Below, in pieces: positions 1 to 8,253 of a stretch of DNA of 45,840 nucleotides. Source of the DNA: Bdellovibrio sp. CG22_combo_CG10-13_8_21_14_all_39_27. Lineage in GTDB: Bacteria; Bdellovibrionota; Bacteriovoracia; Bacteriovoracales; Bacteriovoracaceae. The stretch lies in contig PCTW01000039.1 of assembly GCA_002786715.1 (NCBI GenBank), positions 1 through 45,840 of the forward strand, in the 5' to 3' direction. Numbering within the stretch: position 1 is the first letter of the stretch; each line of letters starts with the position of its first letter. Both the position numbers and the translations under genes were made by a program. The notes under the pieces are model-generated. The model was not told the origin of the DNA. It was given only the letters and a program-made list of their open reading frames with translations, and did no database searches.

Positions 1-152
1 CCAACTGATACAATGGGAACTAAATATTTTTTTTGTTCGAATGCTCCATACTTATAGAAAAAGCGACGAACGCGATAGATGAACGTCCACATCCAAGAAA
101 AGGGCGTCAAAAAAAGATTGATCAATATATTGAAGAGCTTAAATTTCTTCAT
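1..152 (-). CDS. lpxK: Tetraacyldisaccharide 4'-kinase LpxK, N-terminal fragment (runs off the window)
   Basis: LpxK phosphorylates the 4' position of the lipid A disaccharide at the inner membrane. Only the first 50 codons are present. They read a basic, aromatic membrane-associating start (MKKFKLFNILINLFLTPFSW), then an RVRRFFYKYGAF stretch and YLVPIVSVG, the usual LpxK N-terminus before its P-loop; the P-loop itself lies outside the window. The ATG lies inside the end of lpxB (14-base overlap), so the two are probably translationally coupled. Position directly after lpxB fits the pathway order. The identification rests on a short fragment and on context. Confidence 0.75.
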   Translation of the reverse strand, partial: MKKFKLFNILINLFLTPFSWMWTFIYRVRRFFYKYGAFEQKKYLVPIVSV

Positions 153-1278
153 GGTCTGATTGTATCACCTTAGCGATGTATTCGGCGACATCTGTGCCCT
201 CGCCTTTAAGCATTAATCTTGTTCCTGCCAGCTCTTTTTTTATTTCCCGATAAGCTTCCTCGGACAAAAGCCATTTCTCCATGGCCCTCACCATTTCAAA
301 GGAATTAGCACGCTCAAGAATAAGCTCGGGAAAGAGCAATTTCTGATGAATGATATTGGTTAAAGAAGCAAAGCCATCATAAGTTACAAAAGTTTGGTAA
401 ATAAATTCATTGAGTCGACTCGTGTCGTAAGCCACTACGGTTGGTACTTCAAACAAGCCACAGGAGAGCGTGACTGTCCCCGAAGCCGCATAAGAAAAAT
501 GGGCCCAACGCAAAGCTTGGCTCAAATCTTTATGGCTCCATTCTTTAGACCAACAGTCTTGATAAGGTTGGTAAAGTGAAGATGAAACCGATGGCGATTT
601 CACTATTCCCACTTCAATCGGAAATTTTTGTTGAAGAATTTTTATCGCCTTACAGAACTCAGGCAAAAGGTTACGAACTTCAAATTTTCTTGAACCTGGT
701 AGCAGAAGAACTTTCACTTTCTGTTGAACTTCAGAAAAGGGACGGGCAGGCAAATCCAGCATGGATTCACCATGATAGTTGAGAATGGGATGAGGAATAT
801 TCACCACTCTCTTCACTCCTCTCTCTGAAAACCATTGTTTTTCAAAAGGAATGATGGCGAACAAAGAATGGATTGTTTTAGCGAGTACGCCAGCACGCCA
901 GGCTTTCCAGGCCCATGCTTGAGGCGCAACATATTGAATAACTCTCACACCATGGCGTGAAAGTTTCTTAGCGAGTTTAAGATTGAAATCTTGATAATCA
1001 ATAAGAATCGCCGTTCTCGTACCACGGGTCACGGCTTCTTTTTCAATTCGTTTTAACGCCTTAAAGTAAAAGGGAATTTTATGAATGACTTCGCTAAAAC
1101 CCCAAGTTGAAAAATCATTGAGATGATAAAGAAGTTCAACTCCAGTTTCGGCCATATCATCGCCACCAACTCCCCAAAAGTGAGTGTCTGGTGAAATTCT
1201 TTTCAAGGAATGAAGAAAGCTCAAAGCATGCTCTTCGCCCGATTTTTCTCCCGCAATGATTAAGCAATTCTCTGTCAT
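139..1278 (-). CDS. lpxB: Lipid-A-disaccharide synthase LpxB
   Basis: LpxB is the GT19 glycosyltransferase that condenses UDP-2,3-diacylglucosamine with lipid X to form the lipid A disaccharide, at the cytoplasmic face of the inner membrane. The protein (379 residues, normal for the family) starts MTENCLIIAGEKSGEEHA, with the AGE-SGE motif near the N-terminus. It continues with ILIDYQDFN, YVAPQAWAW and LLLPGSRKFEV, all characteristic LpxB blocks, and ASGTVTLSCGLFEVPTVV near the donor site. A TTG three codons upstream (1287) would overlap the previous gene; I chose the ATG one base after its stop codon. It is followed by lpxK and preceded by the Gfo/Idh gene in one operon. Confidence 0.95.
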   Translation of the reverse strand: MTENCLIIAGEKSGEEHALSFLHSLKRISPDTHFWGVGGDDMAETGVELLYHLNDFSTWGFSEVIHKIPFYFKALKRIEKEAVTRGTRTAILIDYQDFNLKLAKKLSRHGVRVIQYVAPQAWAWKAWRAGVLAKTIHSLFAIIPFEKQWFSERGVKRVVNIPHPILNYHGESMLDLPARPFSEVQQKVKVLLLPGSRKFEVRNLLPEFCKAIKILQQKFPIEVGIVKSPSVSSSLYQPYQDCWSKEWSHKDLSQALRWAHFSYAASGTVTLSCGLFEVPTVVAYDTSRLNEFIYQTFVTYDGFASLTNIIHQKLLFPELILERANSFEMVRAMEKWLLSEEAYREIKKELAGTRLMLKGEGTDVAEYIAKVIQSDHEEI

Positions 1279-1279
1279 T

Positions 1280-2224
1280 TTACTCAATGTCCACGAGTTG
1301 TCTTTTTTCTAGTGATTCGAGGACTTTTTCGACTAATAAGACTGCGGTGACGCCATCATGTACGTCAACTATGGCAGGTTGATTATCTATAATTGAGCGA
1401 TAAAATTCTTTTTGTTCGAGGAGAAGATGGTCACGAGAAGGATAAGATTGAGTTTCAACATCGAGCTGATTAAAACGTGCGACTTTATACTCTTTGTTCA
1501 TCAAATCGACAAAAAAACAGCCATGCTTGTTCGTCATCTCGATATCACGAACTTCTTTAATATGATTTCGTCCAACCGTAATAAAGGCATCTTTACCATG
1601 CTTAAAAAAGAATTGCGCTGAAACATAATCCCATTTATCAGTTCTAATCTTGTGTCCGATGGCACGCACTTGGCGAGGTTTCTCATGAAAAAGATGGACC
1701 AATAAATCCAAATCATGAATCATCAGATCTTGTACGACATCAACATCAGTTGCCCGACCTTTGAAAGGAGCGAGACGGTTCATGCGAATGGTTAAGTCAC
1801 CTGTGAAGAACTCACTATATTTTTCTTTGTAGTCCCAAACTTCGTGAAAGCGTTCACTGTGACCGACTTGAACAATCTTTTTTGTTTTAAAGGCCAACTT
1901 TTGAATTTCTTTTGCTTCTTCAAAAGTAGAAGTCAGGGGCTTTTCGCAAAAGACATGCTTATTAGCTTCGAGTAGCTGAGTGACCAATTGATAATGAAGT
2001 GAAGTCGGAGTTGCTACTACTGCCGCCTCAATTTCATTCATCACTTCGCTAATGTCCTTAACAAATTTAACCTTCGGAAATTTCTCTCCGAGTGTTTTCC
2101 ATACTTCAGGATTAGGTTCGACGGCCGCGATCACTTCGCAGTCAGTAAGACTTAAGGCTTTTTCTAAATGCCACTTCCCTAAAAAACCACAGCCGATAAT
2201 GGCCACTTTTATTTTCTTTGTCAT
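1280..2224 (-). CDS. Gfo/Idh/MocA family NAD(P)-dependent oxidoreductase within the lpx operon (GnnA-like?)
   Basis: A 314-residue sugar-nucleotide-type dehydrogenase. The N-terminal Rossmann fold has VAIIGCGFLGKWH (residues about 7-19), then AAVVATPTSLHY and the family's CEKPLTS motif carrying the conserved Lys. A C-terminal substrate domain follows, with DLMIHDLDLL holding the usual catalytic His/Asp region. It sits tightly between lpxA and lpxB. In bacteria that make 3-amino lipid A, a Gfo/Idh enzyme called GnnA oxidises UDP-GlcNAc at C3 and works with the aminotransferase GnnB. No GnnB is visible here, so the exact reaction is open. A role in lipid A or LPS sugar modification is an inference from position; the family call is firm. 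Confidence 0.85.
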   Translation of the reverse strand: MTKKIKVAIIGCGFLGKWHLEKALSLTDCEVIAAVEPNPEVWKTLGEKFPKVKFVKDISEVMNEIEAAVVATPTSLHYQLVTQLLEANKHVFCEKPLTSTFEEAKEIQKLAFKTKKIVQVGHSERFHEVWDYKEKYSEFFTGDLTIRMNRLAPFKGRATDVDVVQDLMIHDLDLLVHLFHEKPRQVRAIGHKIRTDKWDYVSAQFFFKHGKDAFITVGRNHIKEVRDIEMTNKHGCFFVDLMNKEYKVARFNQLDVETQSYPSRDHLLLEQKEFYRSIIDNQPAIVDVHDGVTAVLLVEKVLESLEKRQLVDIE

Positions 2225-2236
2225 AGAAACCTAAAC

Positions 2237-3031
2237 TTATGCCATGAAAGGGGCAATTCCCACTTCACTCACTTTAATCATATGGATCATTTCTTGAATG
2301 ACGACATTATCTTTAAATTCTGAAATCAATTCTTCATGCTCCACGAAAGCACGCGGAGACAATGCTGAAGATTCCATGGTTCGGTAAAAATCAACAACCT
2401 CTGAAACTTGAGGTTTTGTGTATCCTTGTCTCTTCAAACCAATAATATTAATTCCCTTCAAACGAGCTCTATTTCCGTAGGCCGTGCAAAAGGGAGGAAT
2501 ATCTTTATCAATCGCTGAAGCACCACCGAGGTAAGATCCGCGACCTAAAGTGATAAACTGAGAAACGTTTGTTCCCCCACCGATGATCACTCGGTCACCA
2601 ATGTGAACGTGACCAGCAAAATTAGTCGAGTTAGCGATTACACAATTATTTCCGAGAATAACATCATGACCAACGTGTACATAGGCCATAAGTAAGGAGT
2701 TGTTTCCAACAATCGTTTTCCCTTGTTCCTTAAGCGTTCCTCTGTGGATAGAAACATATTCTCTGAATACATTATTCTCACCAATGATCACTTCAGTGGG
2801 TTCGCCTTTGTAAGTCATATCTTGAGGAGCAGCACCAATTGAGCAAAAAGGAAAAAACTCATTATTGTTTCCGATAGTAAGATGTCCATCGAGCATACAA
2901 TGAGAATGAACTTTACAGTTATTACCAATAACAACATGGGGACCGACAATACTAAAAGCACCAATGGAGACATTCTCTCCAATTTTAGCTTCAGGTGAAA
3001 CGATGGCCGTAGGATGAAATTGATGTCCCAT
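2237..3031 (-). CDS. lpxA: UDP-N-acetylglucosamine O-acyltransferase LpxA
   Basis: LpxA catalyses the first step of lipid A synthesis, moving a 3-hydroxyacyl chain from ACP to C3 of UDP-GlcNAc, as a cytoplasmic homotrimer. The 264-residue protein shows left-handed beta-helix hexapeptide repeats from residue 5 to about 185 (for example IGENVSIGAF, IGNNCKVHSH). HVGHDVILGNNC carries the catalytic His, and a helical C-terminal domain starts at GINIIGLKRQGY. Length matches the family. If the neighbouring oxidoreductase supplies an amino sugar, the acyl acceptor could be an amine instead of a hydroxyl; that cannot be read from the sequence. The ATG is preceded by AGGAAGTAT. Confidence 0.95.
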   Translation of the reverse strand: MGHQFHPTAIVSPEAKIGENVSIGAFSIVGPHVVIGNNCKVHSHCMLDGHLTIGNNNEFFPFCSIGAAPQDMTYKGEPTEVIIGENNVFREYVSIHRGTLKEQGKTIVGNNSLLMAYVHVGHDVILGNNCVIANSTNFAGHVHIGDRVIIGGGTNVSQFITLGRGSYLGGASAIDKDIPPFCTAYGNRARLKGINIIGLKRQGYTKPQVSEVVDFYRTMESSALSPRAFVEHEELISEFKDNVVIQEMIHMIKVSEVGIAPFMA

Positions 3032-3039
3032 ATACTTCC

Positions 3040-3531
3040 TTATTTAATTTTGACTGAAGCCATAACAGAAGCTTCACTCATTAGTTCTCCATTACATTCA
3101 ATCTGACAGCTAAAACTCATAAAAGGACCGCGAGACTTAGTACATTTCGCTGTCACCTTTAAATCCATCTCTGGAAAAATGGGTTTTCTAAATTTTGCGT
3201 TCTCAATTGATAACAAGGCCACATCGAGTTTGGTATCAAAGGGATTTTCCAAAAAAGCCATCAGCATAAAACTTGAACATTGGGCCATCATCTCAACCTG
3301 AACCACTCCTGGAAGAATTGGATAATCGGGAAAATGCCCTTTAAAAATAGAATGATCTTTTTTCGTTTTATAATTGGCAGTTATTGATGAATTGATTACT
3401 TCTTTTAAATCTTTGTTATCGCCGGGCTTTGCTTGAACTCCATTAACTTCAATACTCTCCACGGAATCAACAAAGAGAAAAGGATCGCGATGGGGCAAAA
3501 AACTCATCACTTGTTCAAGATTCACTAACAT
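3040..3531 (-). CDS. fabZ: 3-hydroxyacyl-[acyl-carrier-protein] dehydratase FabZ
   Basis: FabZ dehydrates 3-hydroxyacyl-ACP in fatty acid elongation and competes with LpxA and LpxD for that substrate, which explains its usual place in lpx operons. The 163-residue hotdog-fold protein begins with FLPHRDPFLFVD. The active-site helix segment GHFPDYPILPGVVQVEMMAQ contains the catalytic His and the downstream Glu. The protein is slightly longer than typical FabZ (about 140-150) because of a charged insertion near residues 34-56 (GDNKDLKEV region) between the first strands. The 8-base gap to lpxA and 15-base gap to lpxD indicate one transcript. Confidence 0.93.
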   Translation of the reverse strand: MLVNLEQVMSFLPHRDPFLFVDSVESIEVNGVQAKPGDNKDLKEVINSSITANYKTKKDHSIFKGHFPDYPILPGVVQVEMMAQCSSFMLMAFLENPFDTKLDVALLSIENAKFRKPIFPEMDLKVTAKCTKSRGPFMSFSCQIECNGELMSEASVMASVKIK

Positions 3532-3546
3532 ATATAGTACTCCTCA

Positions 3547-4572
3547 CTACTGCTTTTTTTCAGATTCTCTCAATGAAACTTTACGTAGATAGGCCAATCC
3601 TCTCATCCATTCTTTTAAAGGTCGCGCAGGATGTCCACCGACAATACTCTTGTCTGGCCAATCGCAATTAACCAGGGCTCCACCAGCAATCTGGCACTGA
3701 GCTCCAATATTATAATTATCTCCAGATCCAGATTTTCCACCAAAGACTGTGTAATCACCAATCTTAGTTGAGCCCCCAATGGCTACGTGCCCGCAAATAA
3801 TGACTCCTGTTCCCAACTGACAGTTGTGCCCGATTTGAACATGGTTATCAAGTTTCGTTCCATTTCCAATTAATGTTGGAGAAAATGTTCCACCATCGAC
3901 ACAAGAATTGGCACCAATCTCAACATAATTGCCGAGTCGGGCACCACCAAAATGCCAAATCTTTAAATGCGATCCTTGGTGAAAAACATAACCAAAACCA
4001 TCCGCTCCAATGACAGTGCCTGCATGGATACGACAATGATTTCCAAGATGAACATTCTGATAAATGGTAACGTTAGAATATATTTCGCAATTATCCCCAA
4101 TCACTGAGTGAGAATAAATAACTGAACCTGAGGCAATTTTAGTATTGGCGCCAATCACGACATTCTTTCCAATAAAAACATTTTGAGCGATCAAAGCTGT
4201 TGGATGAATTTTAGCGGTTCCCATTTGGCGACCATCAACAAAATCGTTGTCGTCAGCACGAGCAGCTCTAAAAAATTCTTCGCTCCATTTGGCCAAGGCT
4301 ACAGCGGGATCATCAATGGTAAAAATATTTTGAAATTTTGAAAGTGCCGGATGATCTTTAAGAGATTCCCAATGTTTGCTCGAGAGGACCACTGTCATTT
4401 TTTCTGGTACTTCATTCAGACTATCAATCAATTTTTTATCTTTGATGATCACCAGACCACTGGCCAGGAGAAGCTGTGGTGAACACAGGGCCTGTAGGGC
4501 AAGGTCACTCTTGCCTTTTACTAATTGAAGAGGTGTTTTAAATTTTTCTTCGAGTGTTTGAATTGTAATCAT
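3547..4572 (-). CDS. lpxD: UDP-3-O-acylglucosamine N-acyltransferase LpxD
   Basis: LpxD adds the N-linked 3-hydroxyacyl chain to UDP-3-O-acylglucosamine, the third step of lipid A synthesis. The 341-residue protein has an N-terminal uridine-binding domain (residues about 1-105), then a left-handed beta-helix starting at IHPTALIAQNVFIG. GADGFGYVF and HVQIGHNC are diagnostic; the His of the latter block is the family's catalytic base. A helical tail ends the protein. It lies between skp/ompH and fabZ, the same order as in proteobacterial bamA-skp-lpxD-fabZ-lpxA-lpxB clusters. Confidence 0.95.
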   Translation of the reverse strand: MITIQTLEEKFKTPLQLVKGKSDLALQALCSPQLLLASGLVIIKDKKLIDSLNEVPEKMTVVLSSKHWESLKDHPALSKFQNIFTIDDPAVALAKWSEEFFRAARADDNDFVDGRQMGTAKIHPTALIAQNVFIGKNVVIGANTKIASGSVIYSHSVIGDNCEIYSNVTIYQNVHLGNHCRIHAGTVIGADGFGYVFHQGSHLKIWHFGGARLGNYVEIGANSCVDGGTFSPTLIGNGTKLDNHVQIGHNCQLGTGVIICGHVAIGGSTKIGDYTVFGGKSGSGDNYNIGAQCQIAGGALVNCDWPDKSIVGGHPARPLKEWMRGLAYLRKVSLRESEKKQ

Positions 4573-4644
4573 TTTACTCGCTCTTTAAAAAGGAACGGGG
4601 AACCTGAGTTCCCCGCAACTTTTGAACTCAATGTTCGAAACTTA

Positions 4645-5157
4645 TTACTTATACTTCTTGTTGTACTTCTTGATCACTTCATCAGTGAGATCTTTTTCTT
4701 CTTTAGCATAAATGACTGGAGCTGTTGAAACTTCAAAAGTCACATCAACGTTTGAATCTTTTGAAACTTCCTCAACGATCTTCTTGATGTTTTCAAGGAT
4801 TGGTCTCTTAAGGTTATTTTCCATGTCTTGGATTGTTTTTTGGTAATCCATTGATTTTTGCTGAAGACCCATAATTTGATCTTGAATTTCTTTTTGCTTT
4901 TTTCCCTTCGCTTTGTCATTCATCACAGCAGATTGCTTTTCAAAATCTTGCTGAAGTTTACGAATCTTATCTTCTTCTTTTTTAATTTCATTTTGTTTCG
5001 TATCGAATTCTTTTTTAAGCTGATCGCGAACTTTTTTCCCTTGATCAACCGAGACTAAAACTTTTTGAACATCAACTTTCCCAAGAACCAAAGCAAAAGC
5101 TTGGCCTGAAACAAGTAAAGAACTAACTAATAAACCAATAGAAAAAAGAGTCTTCAT
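4645..5157 (-). CDS. skp: Periplasmic chaperone Skp/OmpH family
   Basis: A 170-residue periplasmic chaperone of the Skp/OmpH family, which holds unfolded outer-membrane proteins on the way to BamA. It has a clear signal peptide (MKTLFSIGLLVSSLLVSGQAFA), the family's VGKVDVQKVL-type first strand (LGKVDVQKVL), and a long, highly charged coiled coil from about residue 35 to 125 (KKEEDKIRKLQQDFEKQ region) that forms the tentacles. I chose the ATG at 5157 because GAGAGGTG precedes it at good spacing and the signal peptide starts there; a second ATG lies 15 bases upstream. It follows bamA by about 25 bases. Confidence 0.9.
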   Translation of the reverse strand: MKTLFSIGLLVSSLLVSGQAFALVLGKVDVQKVLVSVDQGKKVRDQLKKEFDTKQNEIKKEEDKIRKLQQDFEKQSAVMNDKAKGKKQKEIQDQIMGLQQKSMDYQKTIQDMENNLKRPILENIKKIVEEVSKDSNVDVTFEVSTAPVIYAKEEKDLTDEVIKKYNKKYK

Positions 5158-5182
5158 TGACACACCTCTCATAATTAAAAAA

Positions 5183-7483
5183 CTAGAATAATTGTCCTAT
5201 ATCAAAATGGAATTGGCTACCGTACTCTTTACCTTCGTCACCCAACGGGAAGCCCCATTCGAAACGAAGAATACCGATTGGTGAGAACCATCTCAATCCA
5301 AAACCATAATCTTTATGCAATTTAAGATCATTATACTTTCCAGCATCACCAGCATCAAAAAAGACCACCCATTTTAGTCCAGCTTCTCTGGCCAATGGAT
5401 GCTCTAACTCAAGAGTTGTGTAAGCCGCAAAAAGTCCACGCTCATTAAATGTTCGCAATTTCCCGTCTACCAGCACTGAACGCTTTGGACCTACGGCATC
5501 ATATGGATAGCCACGAAGGTTGCGCGCTCCTCCTAAGAAAAATCTCTCTGATCTTGGAATCGCCTGGCCATCCACCACTTCGAGTTTAGAGCCATAAAGA
5601 CGTGACCTAAAAACAAGATCGCCTACGACGTTTTTAAACCAGCGCAGATCAGCTTCATTCTTTACCCATTTCTTCTCACCACCAACACCGGCATACTCAA
5701 TCGCATAACTGGCGTATGTCCCTTTGGTAGGTTCAAATTTATTATCTCTGACGTCGTAAACGACTGTCGATTGAACCGAAGATGCAAGTCCATTTTCCAC
5801 GGCCTCATCAATGGTCGGATCGTTCACGGCCTTGATTTTTGTATCTTCGAATTTATAAACAAAGAACAAACGAGTGTACTCAGCAATAGGGTGACCCACT
5901 CTTATGTCAAAACCTTGTTTCTTATAACTAAAAGAATCCGAGTCTTCGTTGCTGGTTGAGAAAATATCTCCTCCGGCCGTCCATTTCGTGTCCCAAAGAT
6001 AAGGTTCAGTGAAACCTAAGTTATAAGTTTTGTTAGTATCAGATAAGGTCAAAGAGAAACTTAAATTCTGACCTAAACCGCGAAAGTTGTTCTGCGCGAT
6101 TGAAGCGTTAAGAAATCCACCAGTGGCCGTAGAATAACCTGCGCCCAAAGTAATCTGTCCGGTATTTCTCTCTTTCACTTGAATTTCAACGTCAAGAAGA
6201 TCGTCTTTTCCAGGAGGTGAAATAGTATTGAAGATAATCGAGTTCGGTTCAAAGAAACCTAAACGATTAACGTTCTCTTTTGATTCGCGAAGAGCTGTTC
6301 CCGAGAATTGCTCGCCTTCTTTAATCTTTAGTTCACGACGAATAACTTTATCGCGTGTCTTAGTATTACCTTTAACGTAAATCTTACCAAACTTGGCCTT
6401 TTTGCCGCGTTCAAAAGAAAATTCGACATCAACCTTATTTTCACCTGGAACAACATCCAAAGTTCGAAGAACGTTGGCAAAGGCATAGCCTTCATCTTGA
6501 TAAAGTTCAGTTAATAATTGAATGTCGCCTCTTAATACGTCTTCAGAATAGAGAGTTTGTTCTTTAGTCGTGATCTTTTCTAAAAGTTCGCTAGACGGAA
6601 AAAGAAGCTCGCCTTGAAAAGTAATTCTATTGACTGTGAATTGCGGCCCCTCAACCACCTTTATAGTGATGAAAACCCATTTCTTATCCTCAGAAACAGT
6701 AATATCTGGAGTTCCGACATTGACTTGAAGGTGACCTTTGTTTTGATAAAAGCGCTTTAATCTTTCAAGATCCACTTGAAAGTTAAACTCTTTGTAATTT
6801 CCAGCACCAGACATAAAAGAGAAAAGACCCTCTTCACGAGTCTCCATAATATCTTTAAGTTGGTCGTCTGAAAAAGCGGAGTTTCCGAGGAAAGTGATCT
6901 TCTTCACTTTTACTTTGTCATATTCTTGAATATGGAAAACCAATTCGACGTTTTCATTATCTTTCTTCACCAACTCATAATCGATTTTGGCGAGAAAGAA
7001 ACCTTTGTCTTCGTAAAATTTGGCAAGGGCTGCGAGATCAATCTTAATCGTATTGATATCGAGAATAGCAAAGTTCTTAGTCTTCACTTGGCCTTTGAGA
7101 TCGTCTTCGCTTAATTCATCATTACCCTCAAAAACAATTTGGCTAATGATGGGCTTCTCTTTCACCTTGAATGAGAGAATATTTTTTCCACCCTTCGTTT
7201 CTTGGTGGGCTTCAATGTAATCAAAATATTTGAGAGAGTAGATACGTTCGATATCTTTGCGAAGAAGGTAATTGTCGAGCATCATCCCTTTTTTGGTATT
7301 GATCCTCTCAAGAACAGCTTCTTTCTCAACTTTTTTCAAGCCTTCGACTTCAATCCCATCGACTCGAAAAAGATTTTGTCGTGGACCTAAATCTTCTATT
7401 GCCCAAAGAATATTAGGAATAAAAAGAAGTGCCGTTAAAAGCATGGTTAAACGACGGAATGATCCCGTTGTCACAATTTTCAA
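5183..7483 (-). CDS. bamA: Outer membrane assembly factor BamA (Omp85)
   Basis: BamA is the outer-membrane barrel that folds and inserts other barrel proteins. The protein has five N-terminal POTRA domains (first at FRVDGIEVEGLKKVEKEAV, later ones opening KKITFLGNSAF and KIYVKGNTKTRDKVIRREL). A C-terminal barrel carries the NLRGYPYDAVGP block (the L6 RGY/F motif), and the protein ends in a beta-signal, FDIGQLF, with terminal Phe. Start choice is uncertain. A TTG at 7483 has GAGGA eight bases upstream and gives a normal basic, hydrophobic signal peptide (MKIVTTGSFRRLTMLLTALL). An ATG at 7444 would give a shorter one, and a TTG at 7549 a long leader. It lies 107 bases after lolD, so an internal promoter is possible. 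Confidence 0.95.
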   Translation of the reverse strand: MKIVTTGSFRRLTMLLTALLFIPNILWAIEDLGPRQNLFRVDGIEVEGLKKVEKEAVLERINTKKGMMLDNYLLRKDIERIYSLKYFDYIEAHQETKGGKNILSFKVKEKPIISQIVFEGNDELSEDDLKGQVKTKNFAILDINTIKIDLAALAKFYEDKGFFLAKIDYELVKKDNENVELVFHIQEYDKVKVKKITFLGNSAFSDDQLKDIMETREEGLFSFMSGAGNYKEFNFQVDLERLKRFYQNKGHLQVNVGTPDITVSEDKKWVFITIKVVEGPQFTVNRITFQGELLFPSSELLEKITTKEQTLYSEDVLRGDIQLLTELYQDEGYAFANVLRTLDVVPGENKVDVEFSFERGKKAKFGKIYVKGNTKTRDKVIRRELKIKEGEQFSGTALRESKENVNRLGFFEPNSIIFNTISPPGKDDLLDVEIQVKERNTGQITLGAGYSTATGGFLNASIAQNNFRGLGQNLSFSLTLSDTNKTYNLGFTEPYLWDTKWTAGGDIFSTSNEDSDSFSYKKQGFDIRVGHPIAEYTRLFFVYKFEDTKIKAVNDPTIDEAVENGLASSVQSTVVYDVRDNKFEPTKGTYASYAIEYAGVGGEKKWVKNEADLRWFKNVVGDLVFRSRLYGSKLEVVDGQAIPRSERFFLGGARNLRGYPYDAVGPKRSVLVDGKLRTFNERGLFAAYTTLELEHPLAREAGLKWVVFFDAGDAGKYNDLKLHKDYGFGLRWFSPIGILRFEWGFPLGDEGKEYGSQFHFDIGQLF

Positions 7484-7590
7484 AATCCGATTCCTCGTGT
7501 GTGACGAGCTGTTTCTCAACTGATTCGCTCTAAAATAAAAAAGTACCAATAATGTCTTGAATATTAAAGGAATATTCTAAACACTACGCA

Positions 7591-8253
7591 CTAATTGACT
7601 AGTAATTTTCCGTCCTGCATATGCATTCTCAAGTCAAACTTTTGAGCCACAGCATCATCATGGGTAACAACGATTAAAGTACTCCCCGAAGCCTTGGAAA
7701 GCTCTTTGAGCAAATCAATAACGTTGGCCGAATTAACTGAATCCAAGTTTCCAGTGGGCTCGTCGCACAATAATACTGGTGGCGATAAAATCAAGGCGCG
7801 CATAATACTAATTCTTTGTTGCTCTCCGCCAGAAAGTTGAAAAGGAAATTTCTTTAGGCAGGACTTCACTCCTAATCTTTCGGCGTACTGATCAATCACG
7901 GCCAAGTATTTTTTCTCTTTTAGTCCTGCAATCCGCACTGGCATTAAAATATTATCAAGAGCTGTGAGCGTAGATAAAAGAAAATGGAATTGAAAAACAA
8001 ATCCCACTTTTTGATTTCTAAAATTGGCCAAAGCTTGGTCGCTTGATTTTACCAAATCTAGCCCATCGATTTTAATGGCGCCGTGACTTGGTCGTTCAAG
8101 TCCTCCCAGCATATAAAGAAGAGTCGACTTACCAGAACCAGAGGCTCCTTTAATGGCAAGATGATCTCCCTTATTCAAAGAGAGAGTGACTCCATTGACG
8201 GCCCATTGATCACCATAGTTTCTTTTAACATCAACTGCATTAATGATCGTCAT
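7591..8253 (-). CDS. lolD: Lipoprotein-releasing ABC transporter ATP-binding protein LolD
   Basis: LolD powers release of outer-membrane lipoproteins from the inner membrane to LolA. The 220-residue ATPase has Walker A GASGSGKS (residues 36-43), a Q-loop near QKVGFVFQFHFLL, the signature LSGGEQQR, Walker B LLCDEP followed by TGNLD, and the switch His in VVTHDD. It belongs to the MacB/LolD subfamily. The start codon overlaps the stop of the permease gene by one base (TAATG) with GGAG upstream, so the two are coupled. The pairing with a LolC/E-type permease and the operon with bamA and lpx genes support LolD over MacB. Confidence 0.9.
   Translation of the reverse strand: MTIINAVDVKRNYGDQWAVNGVTLSLNKGDHLAIKGASGSGKSTLLYMLGGLERPSHGAIKIDGLDLVKSSDQALANFRNQKVGFVFQFHFLLSTLTALDNILMPVRIAGLKEKKYLAVIDQYAERLGVKSCLKKFPFQLSGGEQQRISIMRALILSPPVLLCDEPTGNLDSVNSANVIDLLKELSKASGSTLIVVTHDDAVAQKFDLRMHMQDGKLLVN

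Noticed and set aside
7484-7590. 107-base gap before bamA as a sigmaE-like or other promoter
   Set aside because: I could not find a convincing -35/-10 pair; the operon may simply read through.
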